DNA of 64,000 bases from Asterochloris sp. CNOR1 (taxonomy: Eukaryota; Chlorophyta; Trebouxiophyceae; Trebouxiales; Trebouxiaceae). The notes under the pieces are model-generated. The model saw only the letters and a program-made list of their open reading frames with translations, was not told the DNA's origin and did not search any database. The translations under genes and the position numbers were made by a program. The DNA is taken from the NCBI GenBank assembly GCA_963969365.1, contig OZ017758.1:1116001-1180000 (forward strand). Direction: 5' to 3'. Below, piece by piece: positions 47,756 to 58,570 of this stretch. Within the stretch, counting starts at the first letter, position 1, and each line of letters starts with the position of its first letter.

Positions 47756-48270
47756 TCTGGCAAGTGATTCATTGTTTGCTATGCTTCATTGGCAAACATA
47801 CCACTCGACTTTGTAACAGTGTGGCCTCCAATGGTGCCACCTGGTTGACATAATCAAGACACATCCGCTGGGATTGGGGATGCTACAGGTGCGCAGGTGG
47901 CTGCTTGACCAACCACTGAGCAGCTGCATTCTACTTCATCCAATGGCCCTACCATCAGAAGACTACTGGCTGCAGCACTCTTGCCTGTGCCGGGCAGCAG
48001 AAACCTGGTTCACCTGTAAGCTCTCTGGCATCAGGAGGACTTGCTAGTCATTGACAGTGTAAGTGAGTAATTGAGAGTTTCAGCAAGCTGATCGCCCAGG
48101 GCCACAAACCATCCCGTTGCCACATCGTGTGAGTCCTGCTGCTTGGCTGAAGCATGTAAGACACTCCAGCTCGGCAGTGTGGATGGCGTGATCCAGATTC
48201 CCTAGCTTGCGTCCAGATATTGCTGCCTGGCACGCGCCAATCCAATTCTTCTCAGCCATCAACCCTCACC
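47756..48270. other. Intergenic region between TTLL9 and the J-domain gene
   Basis: About 515 bp after the TTLL9 stop and before the next start codon on the same strand. No exon-like stretch seen. Presumably the TTLL9 3' UTR and the promoter of the next gene. Confidence 0.5.
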
Positions 48271-50600
48271 ATGATGCAAGGAAGCATGGCACCCTCTCAG
48301 ACTTGCCTAGGGGCTAACAAAGCCTTGTTGCTGCACGCTCCCAGCCTCCCTCGGCAACATGTCAGAGGCCTCCAACAAGGTAAGGGCACCGTCCTAACCA
48401 GGAAAGGCCTTCTGTATCAGGAAGAGAAACTCTGATTTGTACTGCATGTAACATATCACAGCCTGCTGTGCCGCAGCTTAGGTGGGCCGCAATTGGTAGC
48501 AGGGGCTCTGGAAGCATGCATCCTCTTTAGCCAGGCTGTTGTGCACCAAGTGCAGGTTGCTATACCGGTGCCCGCCAGGTGCCTGACCCCCCTCAGGCAA
48601 CAGCCAGCATTCTTTCACAGTCCAGCTTTCCAGACTACTACGAGGTCCTCGGTGTAGACGATGACTGCAGCCAGGAGGAGCTCAAATCAGCCTGGCGGAT
48701 GCTGGCCAAGTCCTGTCACCCAGACGTGCACTCCGAGGGCCATCAGATCTGTGTGTTGCTCAATGAGGTGGGAGTCAGGCCATCATTTGCATGTCATCTT
48801 CGAAGATGCAGCGTTTGTTGGCCAGTCCATCTTCTGCATGTCATTTCGCAAGATGCAGCATTTCATCAATGGGGTGCAGATGATGGCCAGTCATGCCTCA
48901 TGCACACGCCCTTGAAGCAAGACATCATTGACAAGTCATCACAACTGGCTGCCTCTGCAGGCGTACATGGTCCTCAGCGATCCCATGTCCAGACTGAAGT
49001 ACAATGCGCAGCTAGACCAGGCTTTGCAGGACCAGGAAGATGATTATACAGGTGGGTATCAGAGGTAACTCACAAGTATCGCCTGACTTTGCTAGTCACA
49101 CTGCCTCGGCGTTTTGAGGCCAGCTGTAGAGAAGCACTGCTTTGGCTTGCTGGTCTTGCGGCCCTGGCTCGCTCAGCATACCGCTCTTGACCACTCACAA
49201 CCCATATTCGGCTGCAGGCAAGCCGCTGTCCAAGTGGCTGGCCGGACATCACCTCAGCAAGGCACAGGAGGTGCAAGAGGATAAGGCAGTCTTTGTGGTG
49301 AGCGTCAGGCCTGCTCGGTTGCGTGGCTGACAGTACAGCTGCTCTTGACTTGAATTGCATGGAACTACAGAGTCTGCCCATTTCAGCCTGACTGCCTCAG
49401 TTTCTGCTGCACATATGGCAGTGACACAAGATGCTTAGCATCAATCAGGGGTGCTTAGCCTGTGTCCGACCCCAGATCTACCTGATTTTTGACTGCAGGA
49501 CGAGGTATCCTGCATTGGCTGCAAGCAATGCGTGTGGCTGGCATCAGCCACCTTCAGGATTGACCCCCAGCATGGCAGGTCGCGAGTGTTTGCACAGTGG
49601 GTTGACCATGAGGACAAAGTGGAGGTGAGCTCTCACTCAGAGGCAGAAAAGGCTCAGTGGCTGCAAAGAATGTGCCTGCAAGCCTGCTGTGAGAGCATAT
49701 CTGCAGTGTGGTGCCATTCAATTTGGTGCAGCACTGACATGATGTTGGAGCGTTGTGCCTATCTGTGGGATGCAAAAGCTTGCTGTCAAGTGCTGATCGT
49801 CATGCTGAGCATGTTTGACAATCCAGATATGCCTTTCAGTTCAGGACCAGTTGTGTACACTGCAGGACGCAATTGCTTCCTGCCCGGTGGATTGCATCCA
49901 CTGGGTGGATGCGGCAGAGCTGCCGGCATTGGAGTATGTCACACGAAGCAAGATCAAGATGAGCAATGTGGCATCTATGATGGCTGGCCAAGGCGGTGCT
50001 GTGGCAGATGTCTTTTCGGCTGCCAGGAGCTTCCTCAGGCTTCGGGAGGAGAAGTGAGCCCTGCTCGTGCTGAAGTGCTTGCCTCAGTCTGGACCTTCGC
50101 ATCATCATGCACCACGGCCTGTCATTGGCGAGCAGGTGTTTGGGGCATGCCACTCTGCAAGCCCAGCCTCGGAGTGCTGCCCTGGCTGGTTTCTCATGCC
50201 GCCCTCTTGCATCATGCACTTATGGCTTGATGCTGCAGCAGCTCAGCAGCACTCCTCCCGCACGCGCTTGTGCATCATGCCTGTCTTCCTGCTGTTCAGG
50301 TTGAAGAAGCGTGCAAAGTTGAGCCACAGCTACAGCCCCGCTCAGGAGGGCGCCCGCAGGCATGCAGCTGACGCCCTGCGCCGCCAGCGCCTGCGCTGGA
50401 TGGGCCCTTTAGGTGATGTGATTGATCAAGTCTGGAAGCGCAGCCTGAGCAGTGTGGACTATGATGGAGTGGTGCCCGAGGAGGACCTCAGCATGAGGGT
50501 TGGCAGGCGCAAGCGCAGGGCCTCAGTGTATTACAACGCAGCACCAGAGAATGACAGTCCCAAACAGCGTGGCTTTCTGCTGCCTGCTGGCAGGCAGTGA
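48271..50600 (+). CDS. J-domain protein with bacterial-type ferredoxin domain (CDJ3-5/DJC type)
   Basis: Plant and algal plastid J-proteins of this kind pair an HSP70-stimulating J domain with a 4Fe-4S ferredoxin domain. The start is MMQGSMAPSQTCLGANKALL, Ser/Ala-rich and basic, consistent with a plastid transit peptide; exon 1 joins in phase 1 to GCYTGARQVPDPPQATASIL. J domain: FPDYYEVLGVDDDCSQEELK then MLAKSCHPDVHSEG with the HPD motif; AYMVLSDPMSRLKYNAQLDQ completes it. Ferredoxin part: DEVSCIGCKQCVWLASATFR (CxxCxxC) and AIASCPVDCIHWVDAAELPA (fourth Cys). A basic C-terminal region follows (KRAKLSHSYSPAQEGARRHA; GPLGDVIDQVWKRSLSSVDY), then the stop at 50600. About 400 aa. A link to plastid Fe-S or redox-sensitive chaperoning is from the family, not from this sequence. 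One intron has a 29-bp duplication. Confidence 0.87.
48788..48862. repeat. 29-bp duplication in a J-domain gene intron
   Basis: TGCATGTCATCTTCGAAGAT plus GCAGCGTTT at 48788-48816 recurs as TGCATGTCATTTCGCAAGAT plus GCAGCATTT at 48835-48862, a period of 47 bp. Confidence 0.85.
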
Positions 50601-50837
50601 TTGCATGAATGAGCAGAAAACTCACCTTCTCGCAGGAGCTGCATTGCATGAGAGCACTTGTCCTATACCAACAGCTGTGCAAGACACTGTGATATATGCA
50701 TGTGCATTCAGAATGAAAAAGCTGCACTTCCCCTGCCATATCCTCTTGACTGGAATCTCACATGTTAAAGTGAGTTGTTTGAACTGCACTTTTGAATTTG
50801 AGACGGCAACCACCTCACTGATCTCTGGTCGGCTAAA

Positions 50838-53800
50838 TTGACGTGTCCGCTTTCCCTGGTGCCAATCATTGGAGCAAAACCAGATCAGAATTTGAAATAC
50901 ACATCCACTGTGGGGGTGCTGCATGAAGCGGCTGAGTCTGGTGCATGCTGCTCTGAGAGCAGTGCTGCACCTGTGGACAAGACCACAGGTATGGAAGGCA
51001 TGGGAGGCTGCAAAGTACAGATGTGATTGACGAGCTGGCACATCTGCTGACAGGGCTGCACACCCCCCTGTCATACACAATGCAGGCACCTGCTCCCATG
51101 ACAGCAATGGACAGCAGGACTGTGCAGCCAAACAGCTCGCAGGATGCCCAGCATCTTCCTCCTACAGGCACGCCCAGGCCCCTTGAGCAGCCCTACATCA
51201 GCCCCTCTGGCACACAGCTTGGCCGCAGGTTGCTGCTGCAGGACGACAGCAGCCCTTGCGGCATGCAGCCCTCCCCTCGCACAGCTGCTCCTTCATATAT
51301 GCCCCCTCAGCCAAGCCGCCCGCTGAGGCTGCTGGACATGTCTGTGGATGTTGAGCTGGGTGGCAAGCTCTCTCGTGGAGACAGTGCATACACATCTCCA
51401 TCGGGGGCAGGTAAGGAGATCCTGTATGCCTCCCTGGCCGAACAGGTAGCAACTGCAGTGTGGCAACGGAGTCCTTGTGCCGACGTGGGGGGAGGGGCGG
51501 GGGACATATGGCGGTTGCTGCCGATACCTCCTCTCAGAGTAGAAAGTGGGGGCTCAAGTGCACAATGATCACCTGTCAGGCCACAGCAGCCTGGCAGTGG
51601 GCCGCCTGTGCCAAGACAGCACCACATGGGCAGTAGCAACTGGCTGGCAGCACAGCCGCTAGACAATGCTCATCCCGGATTTGCAGTGCTGGTGGGACTG
51701 TGCAGGTGGGCAGCCATCAAAGCTTGCTGAGGTCCTGCAGCAGCAGTCTGGGGACCAGGCTGTGCCCGCCCAGAAGGCTGCTGTGAGGCTCGGCAGACCT
51801 GAAATTGCCAGGCAAGGATCTCATAACCTTCCCTGCTTGCCAACCTGCTTGCCAACATCTAGTTGCTGGCTGTGGCGCTTCACGCAGGACTGGAGCACCT
51901 TAATGTGCCTTGACGTGGCTGCTTCCGCAGCTTGTTGTCGATCTATGCTTGGCTGCTTTGCCATCGCCGTTTCACCTGGTCTTGCCTGCTGTTGCTAGTT
52001 GCCTCTGCACCTCTGCTCACTTGTATGGAGATCACTGCAGGGGCAGAACCATGGTGCAGCGACATGGGACCTGTGACATGTTGGTACACTACCCACTCCT
52101 CCTGTTCCGGAAATACCCTTTGCAGACACACAGGTGCGGCATGCAGCCATGAGGGCAAATGCGCCCTACTGCACACACAGTGGCAGGGAGACTTTGGCTG
52201 AATATGGTACTCAGACAGAGCAGGCAGCTCAAGGCAACTTTGCCAATCAGGCAGCGACTGAACCCAACAGCCTGTCAGTGGCCCCAGGTTGCTGGACAGT
52301 AAAAGGGCGTGGCTGACCCTCTGCCTGAATTCCTATACTGCCCTGCAGGCAGTGGGCGGGCCACACAGCACCTGCAGTGCAGCGACTGCAGGCGCTCAGC
52401 TCTGCAGGGCTGTGGGCGGGCGCCGGCTTTGGAACTCTCCCCCCACAGGCACGGCAACGTCAGCTGCACTGCAAGCGCGTCTGCGGCAGGTGTGAGAGCA
52501 TGCACGTCTTGAGGCAGGCTGCGCCCATCTGCTGATCCCTGCACCCATCTGTCATGCCTCAGAAACATCTTCTTGTTTCTGCTTGGTGTACCAGGCTAGC
52601 AGCTGGCTCTGTCTAACATCGTGCCAGTCGTTTCAAACCCTAGCAGCTGCTTGAAGCGCCAAGCCAGCTTGGGCTTGCAGGGCAGCGCTGCAGCAGGCTG
52701 AGCCAGACTGCCTGCTGTGCATCAATGATGCAGGCAGCTGCACTGGAGTGTGTCTGCAAGTCTGCGGGGCTGGAAATGTCTGCTGGAACAATCCAACACC
52801 TGTGCAGGTTTGTGCAGCTGGAAGCCCTCGAGCAGTTTTATGCCCACGACAGGAGGCGGCAGCGCATGGCATATGCACTCAGGCTCAAGCAGGCAGGTCA
52901 CGCCCATGACATGCCCAGGAACCCTCAACATGGTTGAGAGTCAGAAGATCCTGCCCCAAGGTCCTCAAGGCAGTACACTTTGAATCAACATGGCTTCTAA
53001 GGAGCCTCATGCAGTGCAGCATGCTGGGTCACCACCAGAGCCTCAGCCTCAGGCAGCACTGTTGACCAGATGACTGGCCTCCTGGGGACCTCGCAGAGCT
53101 CAACAGTCTCTTTGACTGCCACAATGTGCTGCTGCAGGCTGGCTGCAAGACTGTCTGGGATCGTGTGGGCAATGAGACCTTCATTGCGGGGATGCTGATG
53201 TTTGACCGCTGCACACCAGCCAAGCTGGAGGGCCACCTCCTGTGCTTCACTCTGCTGATGCTGCTGGTGAGCTGGAAGCTTTCTGCTGTCAATTCTTGGG
53301 CCCACTGAGATGACCTTTGCACTGTCAAGTGGGGCATGCAGGGAAGCCAGATAGCACAGCAATGGCTAGTATACTGGTCATGCAGCGGCTCTGAGGTACA
53401 TTGTCACAATGCAGAGAGCAGGCAGTGCTGATCGGCCTCATCACCCATTGCCTCATGCTGCCTCCATGGCTATGCATCAGGAAATCGACACAACGCCAAC
53501 AGACTCCACCGACTGCAGGTGTGCCTGGTGGCCTGTGCGTTCATGGCTGGGCAGTACCCGCTGTGGCTGCACCTGCAGTCAGCAAGTGGCAGCGCAGTGT
53601 CCTGCTTCCAGAGGCAGGGGCAGCACTCGAGCAGTCCACGCGCGCTGTGGGACTGGGTGACGTCCTGGGACAGCTGCCACATGTTTGACGCCAACTACAT
53701 GGTGCTGTGGGGCGCAAGGCAAGACCCTGGGGGCATCCCACATGCCTTCTGCAACTTTCTGTCCAGGTCACCAGGAAGCACAGTACTTAGGCGCCACACC

Positions 53801-54827
53801 TCGATCACGCCTCTCAGGCCTGCAGGACCCATTGCATGAGCTCTTACCCAGCTGACCACAAGCATCAGCATGTTACACAGAATGACTGCTGCAACACGGG
53901 AAATGCATTGAGGTATGCCAAGCAGCAGAACAGGTTGCTGAGTGTGCTCCTTGCTGCCATGCAGGGGCGGCCCCAACTTGCAGCAGGGCAGCGACATCTC
54001 TCGCTGGTTCTCAGCCCTGCTGCTGCAAAACAGTTTTGCACATGTTGGCAGCACCCTGCTGCTGTTTGCAGCTGTGGCAGGCCCTCTGGAGCGCAGATAT
54101 GGCACTTGGCGCATCTTCCTGCTGGCGCTCATAGCTGGCGGGGCAGGCAACTTCTTCAGTGCTTTGGTTGAGGTGTGACCCATGACGCACCTGCACATGC
54201 TGCCTCAATGGGGCTGGCATTCTGCGCCTGGAGGCCGTGTAGCAGGCATGTTTGCATTTTGATGCCACCTGATTGTCAAAGCTGCTTTTGAAGAGGTTTA
54301 TCAAAGCAGGGTTGGCTGCTGGTTGCGCATGGCAGGACTGCTGTGAGACAGCTGATGCTGTGGGTCAGCCATCACTGCTCAGAGTCTTGCACGCACGGAT
54401 TGTGCTGCCACTTGCTGGGCTGTGTTCACAGAGACTCCAGTTCGTGCTGTCCCTGCTGCAGGGCTTGTGCCACGTTGTCTACGGGGGAGGTGGCGTTATT
54501 GCTGGGCTGCTGCCCCTCTTTGTCACAGACCTGACCCTCAACTTTGAGAAGGTGCCCTTCCCGTGCCTGAGGGCCGCTGTGGCTCTGGCTGCCCTGGCTG
54601 CCTATGCCACGGCAGCTGCGCTGCAAGGGCTGCCCGAGCGCCTCATGCTTGTTGGGGGCGGCCTGGGCGGCCTGCTGCCTGGGCTGACCCTGCTGCCCTA
54701 CCTCAGGACAGAGCATTTGGAGTGGTGGCTGCCCTTTGCTGCCCTGGCTGCCACAGCTGCCCTCCTGATTGGGCTGCCCCTGCACGTGTACCTGGTGGCT
54801 CTGCCAAACCCGAAGTGCCCTGCATGA
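50838..54827 (+). CDS. Inactive rhomboid-family membrane protein with long N-terminus
   Basis: Start codon not found; the first in-frame exon covers 50838-50988 and joins over a 32-nt intron (50989-51020) to DVIDELAHLLTGLHTPLSYT. A long Pro/Ser-rich, probably disordered N-terminal part follows (51021-52500), then helices LECVCKSAGLEMSAGTIQHL and ALEQFYAHDRRRQRMAYALR. An in-phase join leads to DDWPPGDLAELNSLFDCHNV and the first membrane span LLCFTLLMLLVCLVACAFMA. A loop and WFSALLLQNSFAHVGSTLLL, then ERRYGTWRIFLLALIAGGAG are rhomboid-like. The active-site segment reads HVVYGGGGVIAGLL, where GxSG is expected, so the serine is missing; the later GGLGGLLPG replaces the helix with the catalytic His. 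Five or six more spans end at 54827. A proteolytic role is unlikely; a trafficking or iRhom-like role is inference. The upstream half could be a separate gene, but then the two would overlap by 8 bp. Confidence 0.62.
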
Positions 54828-55023
54828 TGCTGCTGCATCTCTGACATCCAACTTGTGCAATTGACTTGCTGCTCTGTCAGTTCTTCCCCCCATTAATCTG
54901 CTTTGTGATTTATTGCTGTTGCCCTTAGCCTGAGACTGCTGCCTCCTCCATGTAACCCATGTCATTTGTTCCACGACTTTGCTCAATCATCACAATCACC
55001 TTGCTCCTATTGTGCTCTGGTTG

Positions 55024-55778
55024 CCTGCATCACAGCTGAGCAGCGTGTATTTGACAACTGGCGCCATACCATAACGGTGGTTGACAAGGTGAATGGCGCT
55101 GTGGCAGTCACAGTCAGCGCCAGGGAGACCGTCTCTGCTGTTGCTAGCACATTGCAGAGAGAGGTGAGCCAGGCCCCCTGCCTGCTGACATGCACTGAAC
55201 AGCAGCTGTGAGTGGTTGGCAGACCATCATCATCCCAGATGATGCAAACTTCCTCAAAGGTGAACTCAGGTGACCTGCCGGTGCAGCCAGATCGCTGAAG
55301 CAGCACCATGCTGCTCTCTCTTGTGGCCACTGCAGCTGCCTTGCCCCTGCTGTGTCTGGGACAGTGCCCGCCCCAAGCCAGCAAAGCAGCCATCCTTCTG
55401 GCCAAGCCTGCTGCTGACAGTGCCATGCAGGCAGCCTGCCTGTCGGTGCCTCTGGGCCCGGGCCCCCACTCCAGTATCCCTGTGCGGCAGAACATATTGG
55501 CCTGATGTAGTGACAGCCCCCAAGAAGCTTATGGCGACACTGTCAGCTGCTGCCTGCCGGGAGCAAATGGCAGGTTTGTGTTCACACTCCACCTCATGGT
55601 TAAGCACTGCATCCCCTGCTTTGCACTGGGTCCAAAAAGCTGCAGACATGCAAGGTTGGAATTGCGACTGCCTGTCTCAGCTTGGCTGATGTCAGAATCA
55701 ACTGCATGTGGCTGCAGCACTGTTCTCCCTAATGACCTGTACAAGCTGGGCTCTGATGGAACCACAACTAGCCCTTAG
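55024..55778 (+). CDS. Weak candidate: small unknown gene
   Basis: Exon-like pieces: RHTITVVDKVNGAVAVTVSA then RETVSAVASTLQRE (55024-55163, followed by a GTGAGC donor), GWQTIIIPDDANFLKG near 55210-55262, VTAPKKLMATLSAAACREQM near 55510-55570 and NDLYKLGSDGTTTSP ending in TAG at 55776-55778. They read like protein but two of the joins did not fit by phase, so the model is incomplete. No motif recognised. It lies between the rhomboid stop and the Fic start. It might instead be 3' or 5' untranslated sequence. Confidence 0.3.
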
Positions 55779-55785
55779 GTCTTAC

Positions 55786-55851
55786 TATCACATGCTATGT
55801 GACACCCCGCAACATGTCATGATATCACAGGCTATGTGACACCCCGCAACA
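55786..55851. repeat. 28-29-bp tandem duplication
   Basis: TATCACATGCTATGTGACAC plus CCCGCAACA at 55786-55814 is repeated as TATCACAGGCTATGTGACAC plus CCCGCAACA at 55823-55851, a period of 37 bp. It lies upstream of the Fic start, in its presumed promoter or 5' UTR. Confidence 0.9.
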
Positions 55852-55981
55852 ATATCAGGCATGTCAACAGGACTCGAGCGCCATGTTACCTTGATAGTGT
55901 AAGGAACTACTAAAAGCTTGCCCAGTCCAGCCAGGACGCTGGCAGTGTGTTGTTAGCTACCAACACCTTCGCACACGCCAC

Positions 55982-58524
55982 ATGACGCCACCCCAAGCTC
56001 CACCTGAGTCAGATACAGGCTCTGAGGATGATTTTGCCCAGGGGGAGGTCCCTTGCAGCCTGCGTCAGTCTGAATTCTGGCGCAATGAGACCCTGGATGT
56101 CCGTGCTCAGGGTCAGCACATCTGCTGCTCCTTCTGATGTGCTCTTTGGGACATGGAGACTCAAATTTTGACATTTTGAGTCCTTGCTTCATGCAGGTGC
56201 CTCACTAGTTATTGGGACAAACCTTGAAGACGAACTGGCTTTTCAAGCCACAGAGATGCCTGCCTGGCGCGACGACTCAGCCCTGCTCCCACCCTGCAGC
56301 CAGATGCTTACAGATCTTCGGCAGTGGATCCACGAGTACCAGGCTGATGAGCAGAACCGCTACGTGCAGCAGTTCATGGCAGCCTTTAGACGCCACATGG
56401 CTGCGTGCTTCATCTTCTACAACAACATTGCAGAGGTGAGTCGAGGCTGCGCAGCTGCAAAGATGATAACCAGCCTATATATAGATGCTGAGGTGTGGCA
56501 CGCTGGCTCAGCTGGCCAGCCCCAAGATGGTGCGGCAAGCATCCTGGTGTTGGCTATTTGCACAGGTGCCAGCAGCAGCCTCTTGTTGGCAACTGCTTGG
56601 GCATCTTCAGGTCATTGATATCTACAGCATGTCCATTCAAGGGCACTGCCCCATCAGCCCTTGCTCCTGGGGTCAATATGCTTGCATGCTGATGGCATCT
56701 TTATGCACTAGATCCGCTGTGCTGCTACTGCCTGTGCAGGGTGTGGGGCCTGATGAAGTGTCCACCCAGCAGCTGCTTGAGAGCAGGATGCTCAACCTGA
56801 GTGATGAAGCGAGGCGGCCAGTGCTGCAGATGTTCAATGCAATGGAGGGCTTACACGGGCAGAGGGTGGCAGCTGCTGCAGCAGGCAAACCCACTGGTGA
56901 ATCATTCAACTCATGAAAAGCATCACTACTAGGCACATTTTGCCGTGCGTAGGTGCTTGCTCCTGTGCTCCTGAGTTAGGACCATGTCCCAACTGTTTCC
57001 TTACTGGCACACTCCCATGTGGGGTTGGCATGCTACAGTGGGATTGTCCACAGACCTGCTCAACAGCCACAACCCCAGGTCTTGACTGTTCTCCTGCATG
57101 GCTCGCATGTCAGGCTGTGGGTAGTTGTCAGGCTGCAAACATTGTCCTGTGCATGTTGCTGCTGCCCATGCGCGGGGTAGCCGGACAACGCAGGTCTGTA
57201 TTCAGCAGCTGCACCAACCCAACATGTTGCCCCTGCAGCTGAGAGGGCATGGCTGGAGTCTGAGCAGATCTATGGCCTGCACCGGGAGATGATGGAGGGT
57301 CTGATGACTCGGCCAGGTCTCTTGCGGGAGTCAGCGGTAGGGAGCACAGTACCTGGGGGCGGCAGGTGAGCATGGGGTCACCTACTGCCTTGAGGGCTCC
57401 AACCTGTGAGGCCTGCAATATTGTAGGAGCTGCATAACCTCAGATCACAGTGTGATGTTGAGATGGTTGTGCATACAATGCCCTGGCCTGGACAATGCTG
57501 CCTGTGCACCAGCCATGCCTCAACAGAAAGATGGTTGCCCTTGTGCTGGCATAAGATGCTCATTGATACTGCGAAGAGAGTGTTGAGCAAGGCTCTGCAT
57601 TCTCTGCAGGTTCTGGTTCGACCCGCCTCACCTGCTTAAGTCAAGTCTTCAGCTGTGCATTGACGTTTACCAGGCATTGTTAGATGAAGTTGACAAGCAA
57701 GGGAACGACCTGGCTCTGTTCTTCAACCTTGCTGCCTGGTTGATGCTACATATGGTGAGCCCGCATGCTGTGCTAGTATTGAGTCATGCCGAGCAGCTGC
57801 TGCTGTTGCAAGGAGGCTGTTGCAGTGGGATGTCGTATATGTTGCTTCCATGTGCACTGTGTTCTGCGTACTGCTGTCATCTTACTTTCACATGGCCCTC
57901 TCACAGGTGACCCTTCATCCCTTTGATGATGGGAACGGCCGACTCAGCCGCCTGTTGGCCAATCATGTCCTGTCGGCGGTCTTCCCTTTCCCCATTCCAG
58001 CACTGCTCGACGGTTCACAGCGGCGTCGGGCAGTGTATGTTGAGGCGCTCATGAGTGCGCGTGACTGCTCAGACCCCAAGCTGACCAGGGCAAAGCCGCC
58101 CAGTGACTATGCAGCCCTGCTCATTGAATGCGCATGGATTTGCTGGCAAAAGGCACGGCAAGAGCTGAACAGGTAAGATCATATACTGGGCAGATGCGAG
58201 TGCACCAGTCTCATGAGTCTGCATGTGATGCTTTGCGCCTTTTTGCTATTCAAGCACTCATGGCACTGCAGGTGCAAGGATCTGGGGCGTCTACGGGGGA
58301 AGCTGTTTGGCAACAAATTTACCCATGAGCGGTACTTGCAGCTGGACGACATCAATCTGTCTCCAGAAGAAATGGTGCATGAGGAGAACACAATATGCAA
58401 GTCCATTCAGGAGAGGCTGGCACTGGCCAACCAGCACCGGTACAAGACAGAGAGCTTTGAAGTTCCCTTATCCCATGGCACACGTTGCATGATTTACTTG
58501 AGGCACAGCCGCAACCAGGAGTGA
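55982..58524 (+). CDS. Fic-domain protein (probable AMPylase)
   Basis: Fic enzymes transfer AMP from ATP to hydroxyl side chains. Seven exons, about 435 aa, all joins in phase. The start MTPPQAPPESDTGSEDDFAQ is at 55982. Exon 2: GASLVIGTNLEDELAFQATE, then a long helix and FIFYNNIAE. Exon 3 starts GVGPDEVSTQQLL. Exon 4: LESEQIYGLHREMMEGLMTR. Exon 5: FWFDPPHLLKSSLQLCIDVY and ALFFNLAAWLMLHM. Exon 6 holds the intact Fic motif TLHPFDDGNGRLSRLLANHV (HPFx[D/E]GNGRxxR form) with the catalytic His and phosphate-binding residues. Exon 7 ends at 58524. The stretch NNIAEG before the core resembles the auto-inhibitory [S/T]xxxE[G/N] motif with Asn for Ser/Thr. No signal peptide or membrane span is seen at the start, unlike ER-type FICD. 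The arrangement with a helical N-terminus resembles eukaryotic Fic proteins of plants' algal relatives and protists. Confidence 0.85.
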
Positions 58525-58570
58525 ACGTCTCCGCCCTGTCTGCCCTGTCTCCTTATGGCTTTGTGAAACG

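Noticed and set aside
52725-52937. Stop at 52937 as end of a separate upstream gene
   Set aside because: It would overlap the next start codon by 8 bp; an in-phase donor at GCAG|GTCACG and the acceptor near 53069 make one continuous gene, so I prefer that reading.
54961-55040. Signal-peptide-like string MSFVPRLCSIITITLLLLCS
   Set aside because: The frame ends at once in a stop and can only join the next exon over a 16-nt intron, which is not credible.
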